Origin: Maratus speciosus
Lineage: Eukaryota > Arthropoda > Arachnida > Araneae > Salticidae
DNA length: 64,000 bases
Direction: 5' to 3'
Assembly: GCA_963932465.1 (NCBI GenBank)
Contig: OZ010795.1
Span: 519,007,451 to 519,071,450 of the forward strand
In this document: positions 48,424-58,165 of the stretch, piece after piece
How the letters are laid out: every line of letters starts with the position of its first letter
Position numbering within the stretch: position 1 is the stretch's first letter
Notes under the pieces: model-generated
The model's database searches: none
What the model saw: the letters and a program-made list of their open reading frames with translations, nothing else
Told to the model about the DNA's origin: nothing
Translations under genes and position numbers: made by a program

Positions 48424-49105
48424 AGAAAAAGAATCTGTTTGGTGATAATCTTGTCAGGGATTTCCTCCGTTGATTTGTAGACAAGCTTCGGAAAACTGAC
48501 ACATAGAAACTATTGCTTAGCAAAAATGTAGTGTGTTCAATCTTTAAGGTAAAAGGAATAAATAATCTACGTTTTCTCTACCAAAAAAAATATTTAGTTA
48601 TTTTTTATTAAATATTTTTTTTTTCTGTTCACATGGCCATGATGTGGGGCAACAACTGTTACACACCCTTAAGGACAGCTATTGACAATTGGTTAATATA
48701 TACATTTTAAATTGTTGTAACAAATTTTCTTAATACTTTTGACTTTGACATTAGTAAAAAAAGAGGTCATTTGAGTTTGAATTTTGTGCTTTTCAGTCAT
48801 AATAAGGCTTTAAAAAAGTTTTTGACATGTGACATTTTCAGTAATGATTTAACAATGCTTTTAACTAGGTACTTTTTCTGTGTGGTTAGGATATACAAGT
48901 ATCAGTGTAAGTCTAGGTTTATACAATTACAGCAATTTTTCAAAATCCAAGAAGAGTTCAGATACCCCCCCCCCCCCCCTAAATACAAAGATAATATGAA
49001 GACATTAAAAAGTATCTGATTTCATTGATTAAAATCTATTTTTTTCTTGGTTAATGGTTACCCAAAATTATAAAGTTTTCAAAACAAACCTGTAATTATA
49101 TGATA
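48424..49105. other. Mostly noncoding; possible coding scrap beside element C
   Basis: Minus strand just right of element C, an acceptor-like GTGTCAG at 48496 precedes a segment reading PKLVYKSTEEIPDKIITKQ in one frame. Another frame is also open. It runs up to the insertion point. A C-run lies at 48965-48978. Nothing else is recognised. Confidence 0.3.
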
Positions 49106-49773
49106 CAGTAGACGCCCTCAAATCTGCAAATGCCTGAAATCCGTAGTACATCATCGCAGATGTAAACAATGAAACTTTCAATTTAGATATAGAAAAAAAA
49201 TTAAGACTTGTTTATTTTTATATCAATGCTGTAGGATGTATTTTAATGTGTAATTAATATTACTGAAATCATGCTTTTTAATGAAGGAAAAATAAATTAA
49301 TTTCTGAAAAAATTCAAGATATTGCTGATATTACTGGTAATCACAATATTTTTTACAAAATATAGAAGCTTTTTGGGTTATTAAGTCTGTCTTAACATGA
49401 AATAAAACTTCCTTAGATTTTGATGTGGATTAGTAGGGTATTTTTATGAGGCAAATTTTATTGAATAATTTAAGAAAAATGTATCTAATCTTTATTACGC
49501 ATATTTAATTATACATTATTATTATTTACTTGACCTTTAAATTTAATATTTTTAACCATTTTAAAAATTATCTTAATTTTTATAATTTTACTTAAATATT
49601 TTAATATTTTACTATATTGTGAGCATTCTTTATAATTTCGATTGTATTATTAATTAAATTCAAATTAATTACTGTTTAAAAAATGTAAACAAATCAATGA
49701 ACAGATATCCACAAAATTCTAAAATCCGCACAAGCTCCCGTCTCAAGCTATATGGATTTGAGGGAGTCTACTG
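49106..49773. mobile_element. pogo-like MITE, second copy
   Basis: CAGTAGACGCCCTCAAATC and the inverse of GATTTGAGGGAGTCTACTG end a 668-bp noncoding element with TA on both sides. Same family as 38482-39266 (terminal words, TCCACAAAATTCTAAAATCC block). Confidence 0.85.
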
Positions 49774-50816
49774 TACTGAGAAATAATTAGTAAATGGAGA
49801 AAGAATTAAAAATTACAAATAAACAATTTCATTAGTTAATAGAAAAAATAACAATTAAAACTAAATGTCATAGCAACTCTTCTTGCACTTGTACTTTAAA
49901 AAATTACTATAATTGTACAAATTTCAGCTTATACACAGATATATGGATATTCTAACACATTGAAAAAATGACTTATTTCAGATCATGGTTAAATCATAGA
50001 TAAAACTGTCAAATGTCAAAAACTTGCTACGTATGAGATAACTGAAAAACTCCCAAAACTCAGAAACCGGTTTGGGAAAAATTCCATATCATGCACCACT
50101 TGGCAAAAGAATTCAAAATGGTACCAAGACTAAATGCCCGCTTTAATGTGTTACAGAAATTTTCAAGATGGAGGAAAACTACAATTTTAAATAATTAACA
50201 CATGTTTATTAAATCATGCTTTTGCGCCAGTTTAAAAAGTTTTGCGGTACAATGATAAAACAAAATTTAATCACAATTTCAGATATTTTAATAAGTAATG
50301 AATATTCACTGACAAACATATTTAATAAACCTAAGAAGCCTTATTTTGTGAATCTAATTGTTATTGTCAAAGGGGCTCTACCCCCCCCCCCCCCCTCCCT
50401 TCAATAAGAAAAAGAAAAATCTTGCCAAAAATAAACTTTTGGGGATCTCAGGAAATTTACATCTCTCCTATAAATAACACTTGAAAATGAATCATAAAAT
50501 GAAGAAGTAGTCCGAATAAAAAAGTAAATAAATATATACAATTTATATAAAATCTTAGTATTTCCAAACACACAGGTAGAAAAAAGATAAAAATCTCGTT
50601 CAATTACACAATACAATTTAATTTATAAATGCAAAATAGAAAAATATCTATAAACAGATACACTTCAAAAGTACTACATACTTAGAAAATGTGTAGTTAT
50701 GAAACATAGAATGAATGAGTTTGAATTCGGTTCGATCAACTGGTACTACAACTACAAAGGACAGAAACTTAGTACTAAATTCAAATATTAATAAAGAAAT
50801 AGAAAATAAAACTTAC
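49774..50816. other. Noncoding stretch
   Basis: A C-run at 50381-50394. Frames at 50216-50407 (+) and 50401-50616 (-) have no recognisable features. Otherwise AT-rich sequence, which would be intron if the exon at 50817-50880 is real. Confidence 0.45.
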
Positions 50817-50880
50817 CATACAGCATTTTTCCTTCAAGGCATATGGATGTTTTTAAAATCAATTTGACAGTATTCCACAT
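50817..50880 (-). CDS. Candidate first coding exon (unidentified)
   Basis: Minus strand: ATG at 50878-50880 opens 21 codons (MWNTVKLILKTS, ICLEGKMLY) plus one base, ending exactly at a consensus donor TATG|GTAAGT (50811-50817). A second in-frame ATG lies at the third-last codon. Immediately upstream is a CpG-rich block with a palindromic cAMP-response-type TGACGTCA. Start codon, donor and promoter-like upstream sequence together make this the best exon candidate in the 18.4-kb element. No family is recognised from 21 residues. Confidence 0.45.
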
Positions 50881-50884
50881 AATT

Positions 50885-51035
50885 TGCAGATTCGCGCCAT
50901 TTAAATTATGGCTGGCCTAACGTCTTTTTTCCTGTGTCTGATGGCGCTGTTTGCTCTGTTGTTTACGTCTGACGTCACAACCACGACCCCACAGCCGATC
51001 TTCATAATGAAGATCGTCTGCTCCTCTCACGTGCT
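50885..51035 (-). promoter_or_regulatory. CpG-rich promoter-like block
   Basis: About 150 bp much richer in G+C and CpG than its surroundings. It contains TGACGTCA (50970-50977, a perfect CRE-type palindrome), CACGTGA (an E-box, about 51028) and GGCGCGAA (E2F-like, minus strand near 50892). A small ATCTTCAT-AATGAAGAT palindrome lies at 50999-51016. No TATA box is evident. It sits directly upstream of the candidate first exon on the minus strand. Confidence 0.4.
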
Positions 51036-51233
51036 TTGATGCAAGTAAACTTAATTCAGGCAGGGGGAAGTTTTTTGAATGACGCAGGACACAAGAAAAC
51101 ATTAAATCTGTTTTTGGTAGATACTTATTTATGCATAAAAAACTATATATTTTTTATGGAAGAACATTTTGACGCTTTACGTACTTTCCAGAGACAAACC
51201 ACATATTTCAAGTCTGAGCGCGGCCCGACACAT

Positions 51234-51270
<37 letters not shown>

Positions 51271-52375
51271 TATTTTTTTTGCGGGGGGGGGGGGGGGTCA
51301 GCATGAAAGTTAAAAGTTCGTAGATAAAAGCAGTAATTATTGGCCCGGTGCTGTCTGATATATATAGTCTATAAGTTCGGTCCGACCCGTACAAAAAATC
51401 AATGGCCCGGCCAAGTATAAAATCTATAGCTTGTCACAGTATAAAAGCTAAAATTTCGGAAAGACGCGACTGAATTTCTACAAAATATACATTTTTTTAC
51501 GCTGATAACGTTAAAAATTGTCATGTATGGTGAGTTCTGACAAAAAATAAATATTTTAACCCCCCCTCCCGCCCCGTTTATATTTTTTATTTACAAAAAA
51601 GCATCTTGAGCTGCAATATATATTTTTTTTAATAATTCTCACTTTGAATGTAAATGTCTTATTATTAATATCGTTAATCCATACTCCATGGCTTGGAGAC
51701 TTAAAAATCTCAAAAATACTATTCAGTAAAATCTTTTAAGGCGAAATAGCATAGGAGAGAAGAAACTTCGTTATAGACAGGTCCCATTTTTAGCAAGTAC
51801 ATCGTCTGTTGTGCATGCATTATATTCTTTTCAGAAGTATTATTATATTCATTTTGCATGAACACATTTTTAACACACATTTGCGTTAAGATAGGATTCC
51901 ATCATAGGCAGGTTCTTTTTGCCGGTTTTACTCTACTTACGTTGCAGAGAAATATAGGCACTGTTCTTTAAAAGAATAAGTTTAAAATCTTAATTGTAGA
52001 ATAACAGTGATTTAAAAATGCATGCTTTGCAATGCTTGGCGAATGCAAGCAAATGCTTGGCCATTTCCCCCCATTCTAACCAGAAAATCAGAGTTCTAAC
52101 TTTTTACGACTGCTCTTTCATCTTCACCTATCACTTCATTTATAGAGATTGTTTCATAATAATGGAAGCCATCAATCCATCAGAAGAAAATGATCAATTC
52201 CAAAGGTATAATCCCTCATTTGGCGTCCCTTCGTTATGGCGCCCGGGGCACATGCTCCCCCCCCCCTCCCCCCCCCTTATTTTCGGCCCTGCTCTGCGGA
52301 TGTACTTGAAAGTAACACTGACGATATTTAAATTCTAGATTCAGGTCCAAATATCTATCATGAAACAACGTTGTG

Positions 52376-52407
<32 letters not shown>

Positions 52408-52554
52408 ATTTTGAACGCATTATTTAACTTAGTATATATTAAACACAACATAAACAGCAACTTTAATATAATACGTAATTAAATTAATTTAGACGTTATT
52501 AATCAGACGGAGATATCGATGTTCATGCGCAGCCAACAATTTACGCGTACATAA
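51036..52554. other. Noncoding stretch with (TA)n, G-run and poly-A
   Basis: (TA)n at 51239-51266, a G-run at 51283-51297, a C-rich run at 52258-52277 and an A-run at about 52377-52403. Frames at 51036-51323 and 52018-52338 run through these runs and carry no recognisable domain. Confidence 0.5.
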
Positions 52555-52929
52555 TCGGAAACCTTTCCGTTATGGAATGTAACGTTTCTGATTTCTGCAG
52601 CTCTTCCGAAGCTTTGAATATTTTCCCGAAAATATCTGTAACGATTCCGAAATAACAAGCAACTGGGGCGAACACAACGTTTTCTATAAATTTCCGGAAA
52701 CATTTCCGCCTTGTGCCGAAACGCTTCTGAGTTTTTTTACAGTGTAGGTATATATAAAAATATGCTGCAATTTGCTCATGTCTCTCTTACGACTCCCCCA
52801 AAATGTCCCCTTTGGAGGGTTATTGTGTATGGCTATTTCAGTATGGTCATGGTGGCTAAAGTATGGTTAGTGGTATGTGCTGGAAACATAATTTTTGAAT
52901 TTGAATTGGGAATTGAATTGTTTTGAAAT

Positions 52930-55900
52930 ATGCATAACATGGAAGGTAGAATAAATTATATGGAGACCGGCAAGAGACGGTACATCAAAGATGACCGTTG
53001 TGCTCGGTCGACTCTCAATAAAATGGTAGAGAGTGGATCGTTAGAAAGTGACCATGATTATGAGAGTTTGGAGCATAGTGATTGTGAAATAGATATAGTT
53101 GAAAGTGTGGAGAAGTGGGAGAGCGTGAGCGGTTGCAAAAAAATATTTGAAAATAAAAAAATAAATAATTGTGGAAAAGCTAATAAAAATTGTAGTTTTG
53201 ATCGTGTTTCTATGAATTTGGATAGCGGTGGTGGAGATGGTGAAAATTACGTTAAGTACAGTACTAGGTGCTTCTATAACAGTAGTCATATAATTAAGGG
53301 TACTGAAGGTGGTAATATAGGTATCAAATATAAATGTTATAAAACTAGATATTTTTACAACAGAAATTTTTATAAGAACAATAATGTATTAAATTTTGAT
53401 AAGTGTACAGATAAAAGATGTAAGGTATGTATCTGTGCGGAAAACACGAAAAACGATTTTGGACAAAATAATGGGAAATGCTTAAAATTTTGTAAAGTAT
53501 ACAATTGCGTGTATAAGCTAAGATGTCAAGTATGTAATGTTGCATACATTGGTCAAACTTCAACTCCACTGAACAAACGCTTCAATAACCATAAGTCGGA
53601 TATAAGAAATTTAAAAGTTAAGAGAGAGCATGAAGATATAGAAATAAAACACTTCGCTGAACATGGTATAGATAACATTAAAATATCAATTTTAAAAATC
53701 GTCCAAAATAAAATTAAAAGAAAAATATATGAAAAGGATATGATGATTGCACATGGTACACTATATCCCTATGGGTTGAACGTTATGTTTGGTGGGTGCA
53801 ACATTATACAAACCTTTAAAAATCGAGACATGACTGACTCCATCTATGCAAAGATAAAGTGTGATATTAATGGTTATAACGTTTATAAAGATGGAAAAAG
53901 TAATCGTGATTCAGGGATTACTAGAGAAAAATTGGTTGGATTGAAGGACGGTGAAAGCATTGTAACAGCTTTAATGAATTGTAACGGTGATGACAAGTTC
54001 AAGAGTATCAAATATATCATATTCAATGTCAAAAAGATGTTGATACCTAAGGTTTTGATTTTGCTATCGCAAAAAATAGGAATACATAACGTAGATCTGG
54101 GTATTGATCTATTAAAATATAGAATAAAATTAAATAATTGGCAAAGTTACTGTAAGTCAAAGTGTGAAAATCAGGAAGATGCAGATAAAGTATATTTCGT
54201 TATAGATTACATAGGAGGGTGCTACAGTAATGTAAATTACAAAAGGATTTTTAATAAATATAAGGACATGTTACCAATAAAAAATTTAAATATTGTTAAA
54301 GCATTTAAGTATGACAAGCCTTTAGGTAGAATGATCTTTAATTATAATTATTATTCTAAAAATATTAATAGGAACGAAAATGCAGACATTTGTAAATGTA
54401 ATGAGGATGTGTACAACAAATATGTAGACACACATTATGGACATGTAATAACTGGGAATCTAGATATCGTACAAAATGTCGAACTGAAAAATCAAATGAG
54501 TTATGGAGCAAAATACAGAATAAAACGGAATTTCACGAAAAGTAATGCAGTTAAACGGTTTAAATATAATATAGAAATCTTTATACAAAAGTTAACTTAT
54601 AAATACAGACTACCTGGAGAATTATTTGAAGAATGGAAATATCATATTTTAAAAGAACTAGAGGAGACATACGTTAAAAACTTTGAGGGTTTGTCCGAAG
54701 AGAAATATATTGATTTAAGAAAAGCTATAAAAAACATCCAAGATGATTTTATAATAACATATGTAGATAAGGCAAGTACTAACTATGCAATTATCTGTAA
54801 AAAATTATATGGAAAAATATTAAGAGAAAGTTATGAAAACACAAATAATTATGAGTTAATTAGGGCAAAAATTAATGAGGTGGAGAACAGAATTAGGGCA
54901 ATGTATAAAAAAATTAAAACAAAACAAGATAATTTGAATTTTCCTTATTTGGTTTTAATTCCCAAGTTCCATAAATGCCCTGTGAAATTTAGAACCGTTA
55001 CATGTGGTTATAATTCCTATATTGAATGTGCGAATAAAAAATTATTAAAGGTATTGAAGAGAATATTTTTGAAGATTAAAAGTGAGAATTCAACTTTTAT
55101 AATAAGTAATAGTTATGAACTGTTGGAAAAAGTAAAAAGGTATAAAAATAAGATTACAGGATTGTATGCATATGATTTTGCAGATTTGTTTAACAACATA
55201 GAGATTGAGGATTTGAGGGAGAAGATATTGGAGGTGTATAATAGGTATGGTGATTTATACATGGATTTAAGTGAATTTCAAAATTTGTTTCAATTGGTGG
55301 TTCAAGAGAATTTTTTATATGAGGGCAATAAGGTATATAAGCAGATTAAGGGTATCCCCATGGGGGGGAGTTGCAGTTCAATTTTGGCCGACATATATCT
55401 AGATATATATGAAAATATAAGTGAATTACATAAGAACATAATGAGTTTCAGATATATCGACGACGTTTTGATTGTCGAGCTGAATGGAATAAAGATTAAC
55501 CATGAATTTAAATATTATCCTAAAAATTTAGAATTGAAACTTTCCGGTAGTCATAATAGTTGCAATACAAATTACTTAGATGTAAATCTAAAATTAGAAA
55601 ACAGAAATTTAATTACATCGGTTTATGATAAAAGAGACGATTTTAACTTTAAAACAATTGCAATATTGAATTTCAATTCAAATGTCCATATATCGGTATT
55701 CAGAAACATTTATATTAACGGTTTAAACAGATTAAACCGATTGACATCGGATAGTGTCATTTTGAATGAGGATATGCTGAAATGGTACGTCACTGCTGTG
55801 AAACAGGGTTATCCTGTGAGTCTGGTCAAAAATATGACGTATAATTATGTTAGAACTTGCAAGAACAGAAGTGAATTGATGCCTTTACTCGAAGCGTGTG

Positions 55901-55935
55901 GTTTACGGAATGTAGTGGAAACAGATCGCTTTTGA
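52930..55935 (+). CDS. Penelope-like polyprotein: GIY-YIG endonuclease plus reverse transcriptase
   Basis: A 1001-residue intact frame. Residues 159-188 form a cysteine cluster (KCTDKRCKVCIC). A GIY-YIG-type nuclease core follows at about 192-290 (VYKLRC, AYIGQT, R217, H221). The reverse transcriptase occupies about 600-870, with YVDKASTNYAIICKK, YLVLIPKFHKCPVKFR, motif A LYAYDFADLFNNI (D749), motif B GIPMGGSCSSILADIY and motif C FRYIDDVL (D844, D845). A C-terminal extension follows to 1001. The product would nick target DNA and copy the element's RNA into it. Nuclease before RT is the reverse of classical Penelope and characterises the Naiad-type branch. The ATG at 52930 is the first in the long frame; a separate 71-residue frame ends just before it. 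It shows no stops or shifts, although its leader is interrupted by 18.4 kb, so normal transcription is doubtful. Confidence 0.92.
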   Translation: MHNMEGRINYMETGKRRYIKDDRCARSTLNKMVESGSLESDHDYESLEHSDCEIDIVESVEKWESVSGCKKIFENKKINNCGKANKNCSFDRVSMNLDSGGGDGENYVKYSTRCFYNSSHIIKGTEGGNIGIKYKCYKTRYFYNRNFYKNNNVLNFDKCTDKRCKVCICAENTKNDFGQNNGKCLKFCKVYNCVYKLRCQVCNVAYIGQTSTPLNKRFNNHKSDIRNLKVKREHEDIEIKHFAEHGIDNIKISILKIVQNKIKRKIYEKDMMIAHGTLYPYGLNVMFGGCNIIQTFKNRDMTDSIYAKIKCDINGYNVYKDGKSNRDSGITREKLVGLKDGESIVTALMNCNGDDKFKSIKYIIFNVKKMLIPKVLILLSQKIGIHNVDLGIDLLKYRIKLNNWQSYCKSKCENQEDADKVYFVIDYIGGCYSNVNYKRIFNKYKDMLPIKNLNIVKAFKYDKPLGRMIFNYNYYSKNINRNENADICKCNEDVYNKYVDTHYGHVITGNLDIVQNVELKNQMSYGAKYRIKRNFTKSNAVKRFKYNIEIFIQKLTYKYRLPGELFEEWKYHILKELEETYVKNFEGLSEEKYIDLRKAIKNIQDDFIITYVDKASTNYAIICKKLYGKILRESYENTNNYELIRAKINEVENRIRAMYKKIKTKQDNLNFPYLVLIPKFHKCPVKFRTVTCGYNSYIECANKKLLKVLKRIFLKIKSENSTFIISNSYELLEKVKRYKNKITGLYAYDFADLFNNIEIEDLREKILEVYNRYGDLYMDLSEFQNLFQLVVQENFLYEGNKVYKQIKGIPMGGSCSSILADIYLDIYENISELHKNIMSFRYIDDVLIVELNGIKINHEFKYYPKNLELKLSGSHNSCNTNYLDVNLKLENRNLITSVYDKRDDFNFKTIAILNFNSNVHISVFRNIYINGLNRLNRLTSDSVILNEDMLKWYVTAVKQGYPVSLVKNMTYNYVRTCKNRSELMPLLEACGLRNVVETDRF

Positions 55936-56281
55936 TATGGATTGATTTCGGTCGGTCGGTTTCATTTAGCTTTAATCTTGTTTCATTTGTTTTTTCAATA
56001 TGGTCTTGACAGGTAAATCTGGGGGATGTTGCATGCTTAAAAACAGTTTTAACCCTGCATTAGTGTGTCATAAGCCACACAGACCTGTCTCCATGTTTAA
56101 TTAGTTATTTGCCTTGTTTCTTATGGTTGTTTTGTTTAAGTTAAAGTTGGTTAAGTTGTGTTTCTTTAAGTTTGTTTATTAAGTTAAATTATAGTTCTTA
56201 TTTGGTTTGGTTAAGTTAATTTTGTGCTTCAATTACAGTTTACAGTTTGTGGTAATGCTTGAAATAACTATTGGAATTTTT

Positions 56282-56320
<39 letters not shown>

Positions 56321-56335
56321 TTATGTATGTATGTA
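55936..56335 (+). other. PLE 3' tail and (TA)n border
   Basis: About 350 bp after the stop codon, rich in GTTAAGTT / TTTAAGTT words, leads into a (TA)n tract at about 56285-56315 and a short (TATG)n before R1 resumes. This is where the element's 3' end joins the target. Confidence 0.65.
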
Positions 56336-57131
56336 TGTACTAAATTTTGTCCGCACGATAAAAGTCGCAATTATGCACGGATCGTCTTCAAACTTGCCAA
56401 TAACTTTGAGATGGCTAATATCTCGGCGGGGATTGAAAATGATCAAAATCGGCCCAAGGGGATGGAAATGGGGAGGGTTAAAAATTTTGAATATCGTCTT
56501 AACAAGATTCTGATAAAAACAGCTCTTACACAACAATGACAGGAAAAAAATAAATATTTTTCGATATAGTAGTTGCCAACAATTAAAAAAAAAACAATAA
56601 AATTCTCACCACAAAAATTGCTCTTCGATTGCAAGATTTTCTCGTGAAAAAATAAATTAAATAAATAGTTTGACGAATTGAAAACAAATTGAATATTACG
56701 TCTTAAGTTTTTTAGAGCAATATTTCAGCATGAAAACTCAAAATGAAATAAATAGTTTGACGAATTAAAAAGAAAAAAATATTGCGTCATAGTGGAAATA
56801 AAATGGACCTCAGCAGGTGAATATGTAACGTTATGTAAGTTTGAAGAAAAGTTTTAAAACATGATAAAAACCCGACTATGGAAATATTAACATATTTTAA
56901 CACTTTGGGGTTCTCTGAATTTGTTTTACCCATTTTTAAACCTTTTTCACATACATGCGTGTGTGTATTCGTGTATATTAGAATTTTCACAAAATATTTA
57001 GCTCCCTAGAGCTCATTCTTAGTGAAGGAACTGGGTTTATCTCTAATCTTGATTTAAGTTTTGTTGGTGAATTTAGTATTTAACTTTGAAATCTACCTCC
57101 GCCTGTAGGCCCGAGCCAACAGGGATTTTTT
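56336..57131 (+). repeat. Repeat family R1, right part of interrupted copy
   Basis: Matches the minus strand of 16073-16862 nearly throughout (TTTGTCCGCACGATAAAAG, AACTGGGTTTATCTC, ATCTACCTCCGCC). It completes the R1 copy whose left part is 34013-34140. The overlapping frames 56271-56513, 56321-56536 and 56327-56539 are not supported as genes. Confidence 0.88.
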
Positions 57132-57650
57132 TTATTTTCCATTTTTTCAGCATTTTTGCCTTTAAAATGTTTCACTGTTGCAGTTTTAGTTATTTGCCAT
57201 AATTTGGCGAGTGTTTATTGGCGCATAATTAAATCTATTGTTGTTTTAACAATTATACAATTTTGCAAGTTACAGAAAATTTGGTGATGTCACGTGAGAC
57301 AGGCTAACAGTAAAACAAATTAAAATTAATGTTTTAATTTATAATTAATCTTTTCTAATATTAAAATGTTGCATTGTCATTATGGACCTGTAAATACACC
57401 TGTAAAATAATATTTAAAATTCTAGCATACCAGGAAGTGAGTTAAAAATTAATTAATGATAGCAAATTTCCATCTTTACTTGTAAAAGTTTGGTTGACTT
57501 AAATAAAAAAAGTGCAAAATTAGAATTACAGATAGAGAAGAGACAGAAAAAGACAGGCAATCGACCAAAATAGGAAGTTATGAAAGAGATAGAATTTACC
57601 GTAGCAAAGCACGGGTTCCCAGCTAGTATATATGATATATGTAATTTTAA
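57132..57650 (+). mobile_element. Sequence ending in a Helitron-like 3' terminus
   Basis: It is AT-rich until TAGCAAAGCACGGGTTCCCAG, then CTAG (57623-57626) and T in a TA run. The terminal word resembles arthropod Helitron ends, though the hairpin is weak. If genuine, R1 is the upstream body of this element. Confidence 0.45.
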
Positions 57651-58161
57651 CCCTTAAATGCCTGGTGTTGCTTTTCGGCAACATACCCAATTTAGGCTTC
57701 TAAAATACTATTAGAATAATATTGAAGCTATAATGCCTAATGTTGCCAATAAAATACATTCTGAAAATATTATTAAATCGATTTTCAACCTGTAGATGGC
57801 AACACTTGTGCTGTTTAAGAATAAAGATAGATTTATTTTTTCAAGTGTTGCTACATGTTCTTTTTGTTGTGTTTGGAAGCTTGCGAAATACCCTATTTTG
57901 TTCTGCAGTGAGCAAGTAAAATTTATTTCTTATTATAGTTCCCAAAATTCTTTCGTGTTTAATATTATAGAATTTTATCAAGGAAAATTATTTTTAAAAA
58001 TAAAGATCAGTAATACCGATTAGTAACGAACTGTTTTTTAGCCGTAAATCATAATTAAAACAAAATATGATTTTTTAAAGTATTTTTTCCATGATTTATT
58101 TAAAAAATGAAAGCCGAAAAACATTATTACAATGATTTTTGAAAAATCAGGCATTTAAGGG
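57651..58161. mobile_element. piggyBac-like MITE (511 bp)
   Basis: TTAA flanks at 57647-57650 and 58162-58165. The ends CCCTTAAATGCCTGGT and the inverse CCCTTAAATGCCTGAT match at 15 of 16 bases. The 75-residue frame inside (57796-58023) has no transposase motif. Confidence 0.88.
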
Positions 58162-58165
58162 TTAA

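Larger units (their letters stand above)
34330..52744. mobile_element. 18.4-kb CACTG-ended DNA element inserted in the PLE leader
   Basis: The left end CACTGTAAAAAAAAACTCGG and the inverse of the right end, CACTGTAAAAAAACTCAG, match, with TA on both outer sides (34328-34329, 52745-52746). Both ends continue into subterminal arrays of GGAAAC-TTTC words (dense at 34345-34950, sparser at 52555-52735). The sequences just outside both ends belong to one Penelope-like element, so a single insertion is the simplest reading. CACTG ends, a 2-bp target and subterminal repeats suggest a CACTA/EnSpm-like or related cut-and-paste group. No transposase is recognised inside. Much of the interior is later nested elements. 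Minus-strand exon-like segments suggest a gene. Confidence 0.65.
34168..56284 (+). mobile_element. Penelope-like retroelement (GIY-YIG first), split by nested DNA elements
   Basis: Both borders lie in (TA)n tracts (34141-34168 and about 56285-56315) and are defined by the empty-site R1 copy at 16073-17030. After removing the 18.4-kb insert at 34330-52744, the element is about 3.7 kb: a 5' leader (34168-34329 plus 52745-52929), the 1001-residue frame, and about 350 bp of 3' tail rich in GTTAAGTT words. No duplicated terminal repeat (pseudo-LTR) or hammerhead motif was found by eye. The GIY-YIG-before-RT order is that of the Naiad-type clade of Penelope-like elements. Confidence 0.8.

Noticed and set aside
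53041..53569. Minus-strand ORFs over the PLE coding region
   Set aside because: Shadows of the 1001-residue frame; hydrophobic composition comes from antisense AT-rich codons.
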